From contig NC_083384.1 in assembly GCF_031755915.1 (NCBI RefSeq), forward strand, positions 7,728,501 to 7,792,500: a DNA stretch of 64,000 nt. The letters run 5' to 3'. Source of the stretch: Ziziphus jujuba. Its lineage: Eukaryota > Streptophyta > Magnoliopsida > Rosales > Rhamnaceae. Below, piece after piece: positions 39,285 through 57,556 of this stretch. The translations under genes were made by a program, and so were the position numbers. The notes below the pieces were generated by a model that was not told where the DNA came from, searched no databases, and saw only the letters and a list, made by a program, of their open reading frames with translations. Each line of letters starts with the position of its first letter. Within the stretch, counting starts at the first letter, position 1.

Positions 39285-39945
39285 CACGTGTACTTTTAAA
39301 TTCAGGCCGCTTAACCACGTGTCGTGTTCAACTTGTTCTTTGGAATTACCTGTGGTCACACACGAGGGTAGTTGGTCTCACTTACATTACGGAACTGACC
39401 TTCGGTGCCTTGCGTATGGGAATATTTTATGAAAAGTCGAAATTGCCCCTCCCGATGTTGTCGATAAGCGGTAACCAACCGAGGAGGTGATTGTCTTTTT
39501 AGTGAAAGGGGGGCCTAACTAACTGTAAGGTAGGCGAAAGTTATTCTCTACAAGTCGGCAGTTTTCTACAAGATAGTACATGCAGACGGTATTTCAGATC
39601 TAGTTCGTTTCTCTAATTGTTGACTCTTCAAATCTAGAAAATAAACTAGATCAACGGTCTTGATTTACTTGTTTTGTAAATAAAGTCGCTGAGTTGAACG
39701 CACGTGATAATATTTACCTTTTCCTGACGCTTTCTGTTTTCCTGACCTAAACTGGCAACAGAAACAAAAGCACTCTTCGATTACACCGACCAACAATATT
39801 ACCCCAATACCCTTACGAAACTACCGTATCTATACATACGTTTTCGTCGAAATTTTTCGGTCTTTACAGGGGTAATAGTGTCAGTGGAAAAAACGGAAAG
39901 CTTCCAAAAACAGCGAAACGCGAGCTGAGAATAAAAACGCGTTTT
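39285..39945 (+). promoter_or_regulatory. Putative distal promoter of the JmjC gene: three G-boxes and a CGCG palindrome
   Basis: CACGTG cores occur at 39,285-39,290, 39,316-39,321 and 39,701-39,706, the first two within GCCACGTGT and CCACGTGTC contexts that suit bZIP/ABF and PIF-type bHLH factors. A 12-bp perfect palindrome AAAACGCGTTTT lies at 39,934-39,945; its ACGCGT core fits the CAMTA consensus VCGCGB. All lie 0.2-0.9 kb upstream of the inferred transcription start. Binding is inference from motif matches only. Confidence 0.45.
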
Positions 39946-40105
39946 GGCCGGCAAAGCGTTTGGTTGAACCACCTAACAACCACCACTTTCGCTCACGCAC
40001 CTTCAATTTGTGGATTAATTAATTAATTAAATTAGTCTTTCATTATTTGTTAACAAAAATAAATAAATGAAATAAAAAAGCGCCAATATATATTTTTTTT
40101 TTAGG

Positions 40106-40618
40106 TATAAAACTATAAATTATCCTCTCTTAGTTCTTTTCCGGTTTTCTAAGCCTTCGCTTTTCTCTCCCTTCCTCTTTTGTACTGTTCTCTCCCTCCA
40201 TTTTTTTTTATTTCTTTTTTTTTTTTATTTAATCTTTTCTCGCCGGGAAACCTCCCTTCATCGCCGGAAAACTGCTTTCTCCGGCGAATAGGCTCCGCCT
40301 CTCACCGGAAAACTGTTGGCTCCGTTGTTGTGATTCTGTTTGAATTTTCTGGTTGATTTTCGTGGACTTGGTCTGGAAAAAAGGTTCTGGATCTCTGTGG
40401 CTGAGTTGGTACGTTGTCTTTTCCGACGCCTCTTGAGAATGTGGCGACCCTGGTTCTCTTTGAAGGCTTGGTCTTGATCGGACATGGCTAGGATCGTGAT
40501 CTAGGGTTTGGTTTCGTGGATTCTGATTCGGTTTTCTTAGTTTTATGTTCCTTTATTCTCTGTTTTTTTCCCCATCTGAACGAAGACGGAGTCGTATAGA
40601 GCGAGACTTCGGAATGAA
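40106..40618 (+). promoter_or_regulatory. TATA box and uORF-bearing 5' leader of the JmjC gene
   Basis: TATAAAAC at 40,106-40,113 would place transcription start near 40,135-40,145, just before a pyrimidine-rich leader. The leader holds three upstream ORFs: 40,439-40,477 (12 codons plus stop), 40,484-40,504 (6 codons plus stop) and one starting at 40,545. The third runs through the exon 1/2 junction and, after splicing, stops at 41,985-41,987, overlapping the inferred main start in another frame. The transcript start is inferred, so the leader length is uncertain. Confidence 0.5.
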
Positions 40619-46604
<5,986 letters not shown>

Positions 46605-47128
46605 AGAAGAGAAAAATATTAACAGATCCGCCAGGAAGCAACAACAAATTTTTAGTTGGCCTGCCCTCTGGAGCATCATCTAGAGCCTGACTTTGCTAAC
46701 TTCATTTTCTCTAATGGGGTTCTAACAATACAGGGAGAAAAAAAAAATGGAAACAGAAAGCTAAAATCATTGATTCTGGGAGCAGTGACAAAAATTAACC
46801 TAGGATTTATAAAAAAAAAAAAAATTCATATTCTTTGTGCAGGCCTCAAATTGGGCAAGTACGCACTATTGGTGATTCTTGAGGTTCTCTTGGGCCAGGT
46901 TATTTTTGTGTCTTTGGCAGGAGAACCTTCCTGCAAAAGCTTACAAAGTAGAGATTGGGTTTAGATTTGATGTTGATTATGTAAATTTGTTTTTGCGTCA
47001 ATTCTTGTGAGGGGGGGGATAAGTAGGGTATTCTTGCTAACCTTCTTCATTTTTAAGGTGTTCGCTGCTTCTAGGGTTCTTTATTCTTTTTGTAGCAGGT
47101 GGGGTCGTTGTACCTTTTGGACTACTTA

Positions 47129-47134
47129 AATAAA
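47129..47134 (+). terminator. Possible polyadenylation signal of the JmjC gene
   Basis: AATAAA about 525 bp downstream of the stop codon in a T-rich region. Plant signals are loose, so this is one of several possible sites. Confidence 0.3.
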
Positions 47135-50100
47135 AGTTCACAGAAATTGTCCTTTTTATATTGTCCCTCTCTGATATCCAAATGCTTGCATCTTCCATTT
47201 TGTGTTTTTGTTTTTCTTTTCCAAATGATGAAGAGTGTGTTTGAAAAAGTAATAATGTTGACAATTAGTTCATCTAATTTATGTCAGTATCAAAATTTTA
47301 TTAATTGACTTCTTAAAATGTTGTGGATGTGCTGCAGAAGAAAGAAATTTGAGATTGAAAAGAAAGGATTGGAAATGTCTTTTTCCTCTTTGGTAAGAAT
47401 GGAGGCCGAGCGTAGGAAATAGCTTTCGGGCTCATGCTGTAGAGAGTGTATACAGTTTATACGATGTTGTATATAGAATCATCAATCTTAACTGATGTAA
47501 TTTGGGCTTTTCAGTGGGCTTAGTGTTTTTGTTTTTGGACCTTCAATTTAATTCACAATTATTATTAAGAGGCATAAAACCCGAGTGGCTAATCATAAAT
47601 GGTTGACAATGCTAATTGTAAGCAGCAGGCAAGTGATAGTGAAGATGAAATAAAAAGGTTATTGAGGGAATGATTTATGAAAGGGGAAAAAAAAAAAAAA
47701 ATGTAGAAGAAATGATATAAAAGCCATGTCCTTTCTCAATAACCAAAAATCCCACAGGATATATTTAGGAGATTTGGTTTTCTAAAAATAAACAAGCCAG
47801 AAAAAGTGTTCTTGCAGCAAATCATACAACAGTATTGTTCTTGCTTAACAAAAAGCAAACATCATATTAATTTCAACATCTTGTCCATTTTGTACCATCA
47901 AACTAATTTGGTAGTATAATTTAATGCTCACTTGCATTGTTTTCGTATGCCAGAGAGAAATTGCGGAATATATGCAATATACCAAATATCTTTTGGGCTC
48001 TTGAAGAACCATCTGCCTCAATCAATCTGCAGGAAATATTTTTTTTTTTTTCATATGAATTGGTCCAACACCTTACTTTCTTAATTTAGTTTTAATTTTT
48101 CTTTCTCTTTTTTTTTTTCTCAAAAAAAAAAAATATATATATATATATATATTTATCATAGTTCACTATTTAAGACCCTCCTTTACTATTAGTTAAATCA
48201 GTTTACATTTATGAGTATGTTTTCCTATGTTTTCATTTATCATCATGACATTTATAAACAACCAAACTTGAAGATGCCAGGCTGGGGTCTGAAGTGATAG
48301 ACAGTTTTAGTACCACTCATGTTGTAATGTTTTTCTTTTTTCTATTATTTTTTATTTTTTAAAAACAAAACAAAGAAATTCATGAAAACATTATTCCACC
48401 AAACATATATGCTTTTTTTATTTTTTTGGTTGAAAACAGAATTTAAATCATTTCAAGCCATGTATTTTCCAATGCATTTCAAAGCATTTAGTAATTAGAA
48501 AATAATTATAACAACATAATTGGGGAGAACCTCGATTACAAGAAAACAGGATTATCTTCAAGCCCACTAATCAATCCAACAACCCATTAAGAATTTCGGG
48601 AGTTGGGCTTTATGGTTAAGTTGGGTTTATTGCCAACAGCACACATTGTTTTACTCTTTAGCTCATTTATTGTTTTTTGTTTTTTTTTTTTTTTTAAATA
48701 ATTGATAGAAACTAGTTCATTTATTGTTAGCAATACGTCTTTTAATTAAATAGAAAAAGGAGGACCAAATGTATGGTTTTTTTTGTATCTACGTGCCTGC
48801 CCATTGGATCACTAATACTTCATTAATTAATGCATTTTTCCCTTTTTTTTTGGCAAATAATTTTAATTAAATTAACAAACTGTAAGAAATAAAAGACCAA
48901 GAGTAGACTTAGTATATTATTGTGAACATCAATATCTATATATTTGAAATCCTTCCCCACCTATCCATAAAAAATGGATTAGAAAGAATCAAGTTGTTTT
49001 GCTGTTTTCTTATTGTTTTGAATGTTACAATTCATGGAAAAAAAACATAAATATATAAATACAAGTTATGAGGACTTTTGGCAATTTACAAGCAAAGTTT
49101 CATTATTTTTCTTGTATCTTCCAAAGTTCTAAAGACATTTATATGATTGAGTTGTCAGCCCCTGCCTATATGTATTATGCTCTATTTGAGCCAGCCAATA
49201 TATGTGAATATGAGTTGTGCAAAGCATAGATTTGATAGAGCATCACAAAAAGGCATGCAAGAGCTGTCAATTAAATACCCACAAGCATGTACAATAAAAG
49301 TATTTTGGTGGTGAAATTCTGTATTGTATGTAGGGATAAAAAACCAATCAATTTAAGTGATGCAATTAGGTTTGAAGTTTGTGGGGTAAGGTGCTCCTAT
49401 TTGGTGGGAACCTCCATATTTTTCCCCTGTATCTTGACCTCCTTGACAAAAGCACCACATTCCAATCTGATTGGATGCCTAAAAAGCTTTTGTGGGACCT
49501 GATCTACCCTACAATCATTTCTACCTTTATTTCCAAGAGAGAATAAGTGTTTGGAATGGTGGAAAGTGATACAAGAAAATGTGTTGGAATGAGAAAAGGA
49601 ACAAAGCAAAAAAAAATTATGCTAATCTGGAGGGGGTTTCTTGAGAAAATCTTAGATATGTCTTTCAATCACTAGTGTATTTGGATTTGTAGGGCACTTT
49701 GTCTAAGTTTTTCCCTTTGCTCTAAGTCGTTGGAAAAGATTCAAAATGTTTCATCTTTTTGTTATATATTTTTGTTTTTAAGTCTAAGAACAGGATCCTA
49801 CACCTATGGCTGGGACTCAAATAGAAAAAGAGGAATTTGCTACTTTAAAACCTTGTTTAGATGAGTTTGATTGGATTATTTTTTTTAATTTTATTTTTTT
49901 ACGAATATATATATATATATATATATATTTTCCAATTGCGCTTGATTTTTCTCTTCAGTATATTTTGTTTCATATTAGGAAAGACCCACCAGCTGGCATC
50001 ATTTCTTTTTGAGGTATTTATTGTCATTCATCTCAAAGAATATTACTCAAGTCATCCACTAAATATACTTTAGCTTAATTTATATATATCCTCAAACATG

Positions 50101-51189
50101 ATTTTCAATGTTGCTCCTCTGTATGAAGACAATTCAAATCAAAGACCCCATCCTTTTTTTTTTTTTTTTTGAGATTATTAGAAAATAATAATAATAAATA
50201 ATTTGTCAAATTTCATTTCAACTTAGGACTATTAATCATGATTTCAATTTAAATCAGAGAAGAAAACTGTTTATACAAAATTGTTTTTGATTCTGTACAA
50301 TTTGGTCTTATTGGTGAAACATGTTGGGATTATTTAAATTTTAGCATTTTTATATCAGCTGGTATAAGGAATACTGATAGAGACATAATCCTGGCAAGAA
50401 AGATATATATGCTTATTCAGATATTCAAGCAGTGAATACCATCTTCTTATCTGACCAGATTCCTTCACCTAAATAGAATAAAAACTGAAAAAATCAGTTT
50501 TCTAAAGTTTGATTTAAGGGTATAATTTTGCACCAAAGCAGTAACATATAGCATCTCATCTTTAGGAAGATTACACTTGATTGATGCTTGTGAGAGTATG
50601 GAATTTGGAAAAAAAAAGTTTATATAAATAAAAGGAAGATTATGTTAAAAGAAAATAACAAAGACAACACAAAGTTGAGGCTCAGGATAATTCAATCCTG
50701 TGATTTCTGATGTAAATAATCAAATTATTAAGATATATTCATATATATATATATATATACATTGTCTAATGAGTAGCATATTAAAAGAAAATCTCTCAGT
50801 GCATAAAGATTCTGATGAAAAGCAGTATTTATTTATTTATTTTTTGGAGGGGAAAGAAGATATTGAGAGGATAAGAGAAAGTATGATGTATTTACTAGCT
50901 TGTTTTCAACTTTATCCATACATATATGCAACCATCTTCCAATGCTCTGCCATAATGCTTGCATCGCAAACAAGAATATCCTTATATGTAAAGATCCAAA
51001 AAAATCTTATGTTCCTTGTCAAGTCATCATAAACTCTTATTATTTATCTATATATATATATATAATAAATAGTCCAATCCATGTATGGATGCTAATTTGA
51101 TAAAATCATGAGGATATATAGGGCTGGTCCTGAGGGCGAAGGCATATAGGATGTACAAAGGCCTCATACTTATAGGGATACCATAGGTA

Positions 51190-51286
51190 TATGATGGGTT
51201 ATATATATATATATATGTTCTTTTTTCTAAAAGGAATTTATGATGGGTTATATATATATATATTCTTTTTTCTAAAAGGAATTTAT
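51190..51286. repeat. 49-bp tandem duplication
   Basis: TATGATGGGTTATATATA, a variable TA run, then TTCTTTTTTCTAAAAGGAAT occurs twice back to back. The copies differ only in TA length and a GT. Confidence 0.88.
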
Positions 51287-52587
51287 TTTTATCAAAATTA
51301 AAGGGCACAAAATTTAAGAATAAAATGATTTAAAATGTACATAAATATTAGATGAATACATATATTTTTGGAGAGTATATAACATATTAATTAACAAGAA
51401 TATATATATATATATATATATTTTTTTTGTTCTTGAAACCGAAGTCATAATTAAATATGGTTAAATATGATTAAGGCAACCAATATCATAAGGCATAGTA
51501 AATATCACCAAAACTAATTAACAAAAATATATTTATATTTTATTTTATGTAAAGTTAATGATTGAAAAAATAAAATAAATATTTTATTCAGATTTAACCA
51601 GCTTAAGATCATAATTAATAGCTTTTTGAAAAATAAAAACATATAAAAATAGCTTTTTTGAAGAGAGATATATATAAATAGCTAGAAAAAAAAAATGGAG
51701 TACTCTTTTGAATTTTATACAGGTCAATTTAAATTTTAGTACCAACCTCAAAGATACACATTGTGTAACACATGGTTGTATATATATATATATATATATG
51801 TATTATTATCAATATATATATATATATATATATATGTAACAGCTCTGCCCTCAAAATTATGCTCAAAAAATTTATAGAATTTTTTTTTTTTCTGTTGAAA
51901 TCTTAATTTTAAAGACTTCAACTTTACCTGGTTTAATTTTCCAAAATAAATTACTTGGGGATAGAAACTTAATTAGGTGGAAATATCAAATTTTGTTGAT
52001 GATCAAGTTCAAGCAGTGATCAGAAATTCATCTGCACTGATCACTTGTACTAAGAAAGTTCATTACTATATCCAGTATTATATATATATTTTTTGGGTAA
52101 TATATATCCAATATTATATACATTATATAGCAACTGGGCAAGTAAATATATAATGCTTTAATCTCCTCCATGCTCTGTAAACAGTAATTTGTTTTTTTCT
52201 CATCAATCTTTTGGGATACAGATAAGATAAGGGCTTGAATTACAAGTGAGATACATAACTCTATATATATATATATATATATTATTTATTCATATATAAA
52301 AGTATATATACTATATATATATATATATATTATAGTTGTCCCTAATTCCCTCTCGAATGAAGACAGTACATTGAACACTGAACTCAAACCCGAGGCCTCC
52401 AAGCAGTCCACAAACACTAGGTAGACATTTAATCAAGGCGACTGGTAAGGCATTAATTCCCTTGATCTCCACACCACACCCTCCAGAAACCAATTCAAAA
52501 AACCAAAATAATTGACACTTCCAAGCATAACTTGCCTAACCCTTGATCTAATTTAACAGAAAAAACCAAGATTTTTATATATAAAAG

Positions 52588-52589
<2 letters not shown>

Positions 52590-52637
<48 letters not shown>
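52590..52637. repeat. (TA)n microsatellite
   Basis: Uninterrupted TA tract of about 24 units. Confidence 0.95.
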
Positions 52638-52641
<4 letters not shown>

Positions 52642-54464
52642 TTTTTCCAAAAGGGAAAAATTGGAGGTGTTAGTTAATGATTGAAAAATTCAAAATGGTG
52701 TGTAGGTTCTCTCCTCCCCTATTGATTGGGAGCTCAATTGCCTACTTCATTATTAGAAGTACAACCTACAATTTCCCTCTCATTAATAGGTAAATTTTCT
52801 CTTTGAAAATTGACAATTAAAAGTCATTATTGTTATTAATATTATTGACTTTTCTTGTTAAAGTACCATTTAAATACAATCAATACACTCAACCTCTCAA
52901 ATCTCATTGGAAATTAATTTTACTTTTTCTACTCAAAATTTTTGTCAGTCAATTAATAATACTAAGTGAATGAGGTCACAGAGAAGAAAAGGTTCCTATA
53001 ATAAGGAAGCTTATATCTATGAACATCATCAATATGGGTTTGGAAAGTAAATTAGTGATTGAAAAATATTTAAGGATGTCCTAAGATAAAGAAAAATTAT
53101 GGTGACCATTTTCCACCTATGAATGACCAAATAATGTCCAAAAATAGCGACATTTCATGTCGGTATGAGTGTTAGCGATCCAATTTACTAAAACTATTTT
53201 ATATTTTGATGTTAAAAATCACTCATACATCACAATCAATTCACAAATCCGTGCATAATTAACAGTATCACGTGATTCTAACTCTGCTCTAGAGGTCAAA
53301 ATTAGCTGCTTAATTCTATTTCTATGAGTAATATTATTGTTCTCTCTATGGAAGCTAGCTAGTACTCTAAATTTCTAAAGAAAGTTGTATTGTCTCCTCA
53401 AAACCCTTTTCAACCTAAAGGCATATAGATCTTATTCTACATAGGTACAGATATAGATGCTACGATATATTAATTATTGATTTCTATTTTATTATACAAA
53501 TGTTTTTCGTATGGCTTCTATTTTCAATATTAATGAATTAGAGAGCAAATAAAAATGCACCTACGTTCTATAGTATTTATATATAGTAGTCTTGGTATGC
53601 AAATAATTGATAGTATATACTATACGTAAGTATTTAAAGGGTTCTATATTGAAACGCTTGTATCAATATTCTTTTGTTTAGTAAGATTTAGATATCATGA
53701 TATGATTTAAAATCATTTTTAGGGAATTCAATTAGTATTACATTATTAAAAACATGGTTAAAAAATATTTTATCCTTTAGATTATAAGACTTTTTGCATT
53801 TTACCCCCTCCAAACTACAACAATCCTCATGTTCCCCACTGAACTAAATAACAATGTCATGACAAAAAAAAAAATTACCCTGATTATTTGAATTAAGGAT
53901 CATATATACTATGAGGGAAATCACAGGGCTGTCTCCTAAAGGACTCCCTAGTTATTTTCTAGGAAGCACATTGATAACATAATTAACTAAATGATATGAT
54001 CAATCAAATTGACAAAAATGCTAATTCTACCATAATTAATATTGAAATTAAGTTGCTTTTCCTAAATATATATAAATAAAATACTGATTTGGTTATAATA
54101 GACAAAGGTTGTGTGTTTTACTGCATGAATGTCTAGTCTCAAGCTAAGTAATTACGAAACCCAAAAACAAAACTCTATGTGCTCCAGCTCATTTGATTCA
54201 GGTCCCCATGTATAGTATAAAATATAGAATCTTAATTTTATAATAACAGTAGCTTCAAAAAATAATAAGGAATGAATGACACTTCTTAAGATAATCCATC
54301 TTCTTACAATATAATAAGGTATAAATTAAGATAAATGTAAGATTCCTTCTTGGACCTATTTCACTACAGCCATAGCTTGGAAAACCAATACCAAAGAATG
54401 GTAAATTACTGGAGAAATGCTTATACTGATTAGTTTAGATGCATCTACACAACAAATCTTCTTC

Positions 54465-54469
54465 TTCTT

Positions 54470-54498
<29 letters not shown>
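54465..54498. repeat. (TTTA)n microsatellite
   Basis: About eight TTTA tetranucleotide units in intergenic sequence. Confidence 0.9.
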
Positions 54499-54500
<2 letters not shown>

Positions 54501-57030
54501 AATTTCTTTCAAACATGTACAATTAAAACACTAATTTCCATTACCGAGGAATAGTTGACATTAATCTGAGTAGTTAATTATAATAATCCCCATCTTAATG
54601 ATATGATGAAGTTCATTGCCACAGAAAACAAAACTGTCAGTCTACTTCTTCTTCTTCTGTTTCCGCGTTGGTCGCCGCAAGATATATATAAATATAAATA
54701 AGAAAACATGCACATAAAATTATAAAGAATTTACTAATAAGATACTGATCTTCTGGACAATTCTTCCAATGCTGTCGGGAACCCTAGGAAGAGCAAGTTG
54801 TTAATTAATTTTAGTTAATAAAACTTGCATGTTCACAAAATAATTCTATACTTACAGTAGTACCAAATAACACTAGATTACAAAATTACTTAGATTTGGA
54901 AACACTTTGTTTGACTTAAAAGGTCATAAAAATTCGTAAAAAAAAATAATTTGAATATTGGGATGGATAGAGTAGGTGACAAATGGGTTTAAATAGAGTT
55001 GTTTCCATTAATTTAGGGTGGTATTAATTAGATGTTTCATTTTCGTTGAGATATACTTTTGGCATCTTGTTGATCTCAAGGTAGGTTTTTTCTAGGCTTT
55101 TCTGTCAACAAGTTATAGAGAAATGAGATGCCTCTTTTTTTCTAATAATTATATACAATTTTATTACGCAATCAAATAATTATTTACTATTGAGGTCACT
55201 TATGTACGGTACTTGTATTAGGGGTTTTGTACTACTACCTTAATTATCATCAATAATAGCCAAAGTTATTCATCAAACTTGCAGATAAAATATTCTGTTT
55301 CTTTGAACAATGATTCTAACCATTTTGATTAGATACATAATTAATTTTAAAGTGATAGTAAATACTAATTTTATAAGTTCTAGGACAATCAAAATTTTGT
55401 TATAGTTGGGAAATCTTCATAATTATGGGTATTGTTAATAGTTTCTTCGAGTTTAGGATTGGCATAATGTGTCACAACAGTAATTAGGACTATTTGAAAT
55501 AATTAAAATCCAAATCCAAATCCGGACCGAAGACCTTGATTCAATCAATTTTTTGTTTTCTCCAAAAGATTTGGATTCTTCCCCTGCTCTTTTAAAAATG
55601 CAGGATTTAGTTAACTTAAACAGTTTAATATGAAGCTTATTATCGTTCTTACTGACCCAACACAGAGTCCACGTTACTGGAAACTAAGTGGATCTTGGGT
55701 CGGTTCACGGAGTCCAACACTAATCTATCGGGTCTACTCTTATGCTTTACCCGGATAAGTCAATTCAGCTCAAGATTGCTTTTACCAACTCAAATCAAAA
55801 TCACAACTATTAGGTTCAAAAAGGGCAAAAAAAGAAAAGAAAAATGCATTTTTTTATTTAAAATAATAATAAATTCGACAAAGTTTAAGTCTAACACCTA
55901 GCTAGTGACCCCATTTCCTTATCAACTTACCACTAAAACCAATTAATATTTAAATTCTAATTATTTGTAAATAAATTATTATTAATAAGTTGGGATCAAT
56001 TAATATAATAATCTAGCTAACCAACTAAAACAATTATTATCATTTTTAATTTATTTTTTTCCCCAGTTTGTTTGCATAATAAACACATTTGATAATTGGA
56101 TATGATATGTGAATGGACCTCAACCCTATTGGGCTTGATGGGTCATTTCTGATCGAAGTGTTGGTTGAGAGTTTTGACTGTCTGTTAATCAAAGAAGGTC
56201 TTGTAATTTGTCGAAAAAAATAAAATAAAAAAATAAAGAAAAAAGTTAGTATTAATGAAAGGTGAGGTGGGGGACCCAAGTTATAACCCACGTATGGGTG
56301 ACTCAAAGCAGGGGCACCAAAAGCAAAAATACATAGCAAAGGTAACGCTTACCGATGTTAATTTATAGGCATTGGGGGTTAAAAGACTTAAAGCTATTAA
56401 AAGCTTTGTAACATCTTTCTATATACCCAACATAATTGATTCTTGCTTTTTTCATAAAAAGCGGCTAAAAAAGATGAACCAAAAATACCCTATTCATAAC
56501 CCCCACTCTGTATGCAACCACAACCCTAATTTCTCAACAAGTTGATCTTTGGATTGTTATGATTTTGTACCTTTTTTTAATTTTTTTTTTCTTTGTTCAA
56601 AAAATTGGTTCTTTTGGGTCAAAATTAATAAATAAATAATTTATCATCTTTTTTCTTGTTGAATTCTTTGTACTAGTTTAATTAGAATTTGTAATTTTTA
56701 TTAAAATTAGGGTCCAAAAAATCCTTCTTTTTTTTTTTCCTTTTTAAGTGCTAAATCATTACCGTCCGTTTTTGTTGTGGTCTACATCAATGGACAGTTA
56801 TGATGTGCACTGCAAACTTTTAAAGACTTGAGTCAAAAAGGATCTATTCCCTCCTTAAACCGCATAATCTGACCAAGACCTTTGAACCCACTTGAAATAA
56901 ATAGGTCATTTGTTGGTTGTTGCCACCAAAAAAAAAAAAAAAAGGATTTGAAATATATAGCTAAAAATGAGAATCTTTTATTTTTATTTCATTTCTTTTA
57001 TTCTCTTATATATCTAGACCCTTCAATCCC

Positions 57031-57068
<38 letters not shown>

Positions 57069-57489
57069 TACTTGTTTCCATAGTCTAGAGTAATTTGGCA
57101 ATCTTAAGGAGGGGGTACATTAATAATTAATTTGTTCATATATTAAAATGAATTAAATTAATATATAGGTAGCTAGGCAGGTTCATCTATAAGAAACTAT
57201 ATATTGTGTTCGTTACCTATTGTGGGAAGTCTAATACAGAAGCAAAATTGGATAATCCAAATAATTGTCATTTTAATTAGACATCTTAACAAATTCCATA
57301 CTGAATTGTTTCAAAGTAAAGTCAAAAGGTAAAACCAACTTTTTTGCTTGATTTGTGAAGCAGCTTATAAGATCATTGAAGTGAGAACAATTATTTATTT
57401 AATTTCATAGACACGGAGTGTTTACCGACAAAAAAGAGGGTCAAGCCATTAGGATATATGGACCTATAACATATATGGGTGTGTGTGTG

Positions 57490-57494
<5 letters not shown>

Positions 57495-57552
<58 letters not shown>
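57495..57552. repeat. Compound (GT)(GC)(AT)n microsatellite
   Basis: A short GTGTGTGTGCGCGC stretch at 57,481-57,494 leads into about 29 AT units. Confidence 0.95.

Positions 57553-57556
<4 letters not shown>

Noticed and set aside
38988..39359. Minus-strand open frame of about 120 codons upstream of the JmjC gene
   Set aside because: Low-complexity lysine run, no recognisable domain, and it overlaps the promoter region with the G-boxes.
46656..46964. Open frame just after the JmjC stop codon
   Set aside because: Composition and position fit 3' UTR. There is no splice evidence joining it to the preceding exon and no domain.
52360..52500. Possible SINE, with tRNA-like phrases on the minus strand
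   Set aside because: A B-box-like GGTTTGAGTTC can be seen but there is no good A box, defined end, poly(A) or TSD. A similarly weak case lies at 58,850-58,970.
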